This document shows positions 5,781-7,727 of a stretch of DNA of 7,727 nt, one piece after another. Under the pieces are notes generated by a model. It searched no databases and was not told the origin of the DNA. It saw only the letters and a program-made list of their open reading frames with translations. A program made the translations under genes and the position numbers. The DNA comes from Elusimicrobiota bacterium. Its GTDB lineage: Bacteria > Elusimicrobiota > Elusimicrobia > Elusimicrobiales > UBA9959. The DNA lies in assembly GCA_003500765.1 (NCBI GenBank), contig DNQL01000170.1, positions 1 through 7,727 on the forward strand. The letters are read 5' to 3'. Each line of letters starts with the position of its first letter. Within the stretch, counting starts at the first letter, position 1.

Positions 5781-6923
5781 TTACTTTATAATCTCTCCCG
5801 CCCAGAGTCTTTCCAGGAACACCTTCCACGGTAATATGGTTATGCCATCCACCAGCCTGGGGGCCAGGTCCAGGGAGACAACAATGGAGTTTTTAACCTT
5901 GTATTCCTCCCTGAAGGCTTTCAGACCTTTGAGATGATGCGGCGCCGTCTGGGCGGAGCCCTTAACCTCTACGGCCGTATGATGATCACCGAGGATAAAA
6001 TCCACTTCCAGCTGCGACGCGGTGCGCCAGTAGGCCGTTTCATACGAAAGGCCGGAATAATGGCTGTGCGCCTTTATCTCCTGGAAGATGAACTGCTCGA
6101 AAGCCTTGCCGAAAACTTCGTTCCCGGCAACCACCTCCGTCCGCTTAAGAAGAAAGTTGGGCAGCGAAACGTCGAAATAATAAAATTTCGGCGCCAGGAC
6201 CACGCGCCTCTTGGGTTTTTTCCGGAACGATTGGACAAAGCTCCCCAGGAGGGTATCAGAAAGTATCTGGAAATAGCTTTTAACGGTGGGGCCGCTGACC
6301 CCGCAATCCGAAGCTATGTTGTTATAGTTCACTATTTCGCCGTTGCTGAAGGCCGCCGCCTCCAGGAAACGGGCAAAAAGAGGGACGTTGCGCGAAACGG
6401 CTTCCGCCGCTATCTCCTCTTTAAGGTAATCCCCGATATACGCATGAATAAGCTTTCCCGCGGCGGCCGCCTGATAATGGCGCGGGAGCAGGCCGTTATT
6501 AAGCGCCTTATAAAGGTCAAAATCCCGGATCTCGCCTGAAACCAGGGGAAAAAGCTCGTAATGCACGGCGCGGCCGCCCAGAAGATTGGCGCCCGCGCGC
6601 TTAAGTTTCCGGGCGCTTGAGCCGCAGAGTATGAACCGTACGCCCTTGTTCACCATAAGCCACTGAATTTCGTTAAGCAGGGCCGGCACAAGCTGTATCT
6701 CGTCTATCACTACCGGAGCCCTGGGCGCAACGGCCAGTAATTCTTCGCGCAGCAGGGCCGGTTTTCTGCTCAGCCGCTCGTACTCCTGGGAAAGCAGAAG
6801 ATCGTAATATTTTGACTCAGGAAAAAGGTTTTTCAAAAGGGTGCTTTTTCCGGTCTGGCGCGGACCTAGCAGAAAGCAGGTTTCATTTTTTGACAATTCC
6901 AGTCTTTGAAGGCGTTTATACAT
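5781..6923 (-). CDS. AAA_14/DUF4143-type ATPase
   Basis: A 380-residue protein with the two-part layout of the AAA_14-DUF4143 family. The N-terminal P-loop ATPase has Walker A GPRQTGKST (20-28), Walker B VVIDEIQ (71-77) and a sensor-like LCGSSARKL (99-107). Residues 200-222 (NNIASDCGVSGPTVKSYFQIL) look like a winged-helix segment. The DUF4143 C-terminal domain includes FYYFDVSLPNFLL, then QLEVDFIL (304-311) and AVEVKGS (317-323), the D-x(n)-ExK arrangement of PD-(D/E)XK nuclease folds. Length is close to the usual size for the family. The biological role of the family is not settled; links to mobile DNA or defence are only suggestions. The gene stands alone between two 82-bp direct repeats with no partner. 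The ATG at 6923 has no Shine-Dalgarno (the minus strand reads TCCTCC there) and lies about where transcription should begin. Confidence 0.9.
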   Translation of the reverse strand: MYKRLQRLELSKNETCFLLGPRQTGKSTLLKNLFPESKYYDLLLSQEYERLSRKPALLREELLAVAPRAPVVIDEIQLVPALLNEIQWLMVNKGVRFILCGSSARKLKRAGANLLGGRAVHYELFPLVSGEIRDFDLYKALNNGLLPRHYQAAAAGKLIHAYIGDYLKEEIAAEAVSRNVPLFARFLEAAAFSNGEIVNYNNIASDCGVSGPTVKSYFQILSDTLLGSFVQSFRKKPKRRVVLAPKFYYFDVSLPNFLLKRTEVVAGNEVFGKAFEQFIFQEIKAHSHYSGLSYETAYWRTASQLEVDFILGDHHTAVEVKGSAQTAPHHLKGLKAFREEYKVKNSIVVSLDLAPRLVDGITILPWKVFLERLWAGEIIK

Positions 6924-6930
6924 AGGAGGA

Positions 6931-6960
6931 ATTATACTTTACTTTAACATGATATAACAA
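6931..6960 (-). promoter_or_regulatory. Promoter of the ATPase gene, possibly leaderless
   Basis: The minus strand has TTGTTA (6960-6955), an 18-base spacer and a perfect TATAAT (6936-6931). A normal start 6-8 bases downstream would fall at about 6923-6925, on or just before the A of the ATG at 6923. With no ribosome site present, translation of a leaderless mRNA is the simplest reading. Confidence 0.55.
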
Positions 6961-6963
6961 ACC

Positions 6964-6985
6964 ATGTATATATAATTACATACAT
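6964..6985. promoter_or_regulatory. Short AT-rich inverted repeat upstream of the ATPase promoter
   Basis: ATGTAT (6964-6969) and ATACAT (6980-6985) are reverse complements with a 10-base AT-rich centre, just upstream of the -35 of the ATPase gene. It could be an activator or repressor site, but short inverted repeats are common in AT-rich DNA. Confidence 0.25.
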
Positions 6986-7032
6986 CTGTATCCCTCCAAG
7001 CTTATTTTATAACGTTCAAGTTAACACGCATC

Positions 7033-7055
7033 TATGGCGCCATTTTTACGCCATA
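7033..7055. promoter_or_regulatory. Stem-loop TATGGCG / CGCCATA between the repeat and the ATPase promoter
   Basis: TATGGCG (7033-7039) and CGCCATA (7049-7055) form a perfect 7-bp inverted repeat with a 9-base loop. The loop is T-rich on the plus strand, but there is no following T-run for a terminator. It sits in the 364-base gene-free stretch 6924-7287, which also holds the ATPase promoter, repeat copy B and the REP-like palindrome. Confidence 0.35.
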
Positions 7056-7067
7056 ATAAGCAATACA

Positions 7068-7149
7068 CATAACCTGCGCCAGCCCAGCGAGAGCGCAGGC
7101 GTTCCCATCACCCGCGCCGCCAACTGGCTGGCCGGCCTGGCCGCCTGAA
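7068..7149. repeat. 82-bp direct repeat, copy B (flanks the ATPase gene)
   Basis: The partner of 5661-5742, same orientation, 1407 bases away, 79 of 82 positions identical. Differences: T to C within GTTTCC/GTTCCC, and GACTTG changed to AACTGG. Identity begins and ends abruptly (CATAACC at the left, CGCCTGAA at the right). Copy B lies 144 bases upstream of the ATPase start codon. Confidence 0.85.
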
Positions 7150-7210
7150 AGACTGCGCCGCCCGGCACACAGTAATCCAGAAGATTGGCCCACAATTCAC
7201 AAAAATAAGA

Positions 7211-7260
7211 CCGGAGGGTTGACACCTCACATAACAGTTGTGTGTCACCATGTCCCCCGG
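7211..7260. repeat. Imperfect palindrome of REP type
   Basis: The outer arms CCGGAGG (7211-7217) and CCCCCGG (7254-7260) are complementary except at one position. The inner arms GGTTGACAC (7217-7225) and GTGTCACC (7242-7249) are complementary apart from one extra T. Together they form a roughly 50-base imperfect hairpin. The right arm, read on the minus strand as GGGGGACATGGTGACAC, resembles termini I associate with REP elements mobilised by IS200-like (Y1/RAYT) transposases; that likeness is from memory. No transposase is in the window. Confidence 0.45.
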
Positions 7261-7287
7261 TTTCTTATACATAATCGAACAGCGCGA

Positions 7288-7716
7288 TCACGGGCCTCCG
7301 CGGACGCACAACTGGAGATAGAAGCCGTTGATCTTATTGCTGGCGTTCGCGGTGCCGAGACTGAACTCCACGATCCACGCATAGGAAGTGCTCGGCACAT
7401 ACGTGGTGCTGGTCCAGTGAGCGCCTAAATCCGTGGCAGGGAAGGCCGTGGTGTTTATCCTTGGCTCGACGGCTGCCCCGTAATCCACTATGCTCATAAG
7501 CTCGCGCACATTGGGCAGGCGCCAGTCGGTGAACCCCGCATAGGTCAGGCCCTCACAAGCGGTAATGGCGTCCAGCCAGGTATAATAGGTGCCCCCCCCC
7601 AACGCGGCGTCAGTAGGATTTGTAATCCACATTAGCCCCGTGCGGTTATCCACGGTTACGGAAGAGGTGGCCGTGCCGCCCCAGTCCGCGCCATTATATA
7701 TGGTGTTCTGTCTAGT
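7288..7716 (-). pseudogene. DUF1566 (Lcl C-terminal) domain fragment, 5' end disrupted or missing
   Basis: The 3' end encodes a clear DUF1566/Lcl_C domain: DNRTGLMWI, then WLDAITACEGL, the hallmark GFTDWRLPNVRELMSIVDYG, FPAT, HWTSTTY, AWIVEF, and a CVRGG end with stop at 7288. The function is unknown; such domains occur in secreted or surface proteins. The frame is open upstream through QNTIYNGADWGG to a TAG at 7717-7719. There is no ATG and no signal peptide; the only nearby start codon is a GTG at 7653, inside the domain, giving 121 residues. Restoring one base near 7715 would give a phrase like the ...RTGQ... leader seen in this family, so a one-base deletion or a sequencing error is likely. 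A nine-base G tract encodes part of Gly-Gly-Gly at 7592-7600. It may belong to a larger gene that continues past the window. Confidence 0.65.
7592..7600. repeat. Nine-base C homopolymer (G9 in the coding strand)
   Basis: Nine consecutive C residues on the plus strand. On the coding (minus) strand this is G9, spanning the last base of TTG and most of three Gly codons in the DUF1566 frame. Slippage by one base would shift the frame in the middle of the domain. Tracts this long are classic sites of phase variation and of sequencing or assembly error. Confidence 0.8.
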
Positions 7717-7727
7717 CTAAATTGAAA

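Noticed and set aside
5934..6539. 201-codon plus-strand open frame
   Set aside because: Antisense to the DUF4143 ATPase, which has Walker A and B motifs in the opposite strand.
6577..7190. 13-base match CCAGAAGATTGGC inside the ATPase gene (near 6578) and near 7177
   Set aside because: One copy is ordinary coding sequence and a match of this length is near chance in a window this size; flanks do not match.

Overview
This is a GC-rich bacterial window, except for an AT-rich patch at about 6924-7065. It carries Sec-type signal peptides, stand-alone receiver proteins, a PAS histidine kinase, a DUF4143-type ATPase and a DUF1566 (Lcl C-terminal) domain. That mixture suits a Gram-negative environmental lineage, and Elusimicrobiota is my best guess. 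There is no rRNA or other phylogenetic marker here, so the assignment is weak.

Layout, left to right. At 1-123 (minus) is the start of a small hydrophobic protein that runs off the window. At 263-3821 (minus) lies a signalling cluster. In transcription order it holds a REC-PAS-HisKA-HATPase kinase (3821-2298), a secreted peptidoglycan lytic enzyme of the lambda endolysin type (GH104-like, 2214-1294), a truncated receiver remnant (1213-1046) joined by an ATGA overlap to an intact receiver (1049-648), and a second intact receiver (631-263). Divergent from it is a secreted trypsin-fold serine protease (4109-5164, plus) with a good sigma70-type promoter. A third stand-alone receiver follows on the minus strand (5592-5224).

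The right-hand third is accessory in character. A DUF4143/AAA_14 ATPase gene (6923-5781, minus) sits between two 82-bp direct repeats (5661-5742 and 7068-7149) that differ at only three positions. Its -10 box is so close to the ATG that the mRNA may be leaderless. Beyond it is a roughly 50-bp imperfect palindrome of the REP type (7211-7260), then a DUF1566-domain fragment (7716-7288, minus) with a nine-base G tract and an in-frame stop near its 5' end.

Working together: the kinase and receivers look like a two-component phosphorelay. No receiver here carries a DNA-binding or enzymatic output domain, so signalling probably goes through protein-protein contact or through partners elsewhere. The cell-wall hydrolase in the middle of the cluster and the divergent protease suggest an envelope-remodelling context; that is inference from position only. 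I found no tRNA, rRNA, CRISPR array or convincing intrinsic terminator. The most unusual element is the repeat-bounded ATPase cassette.
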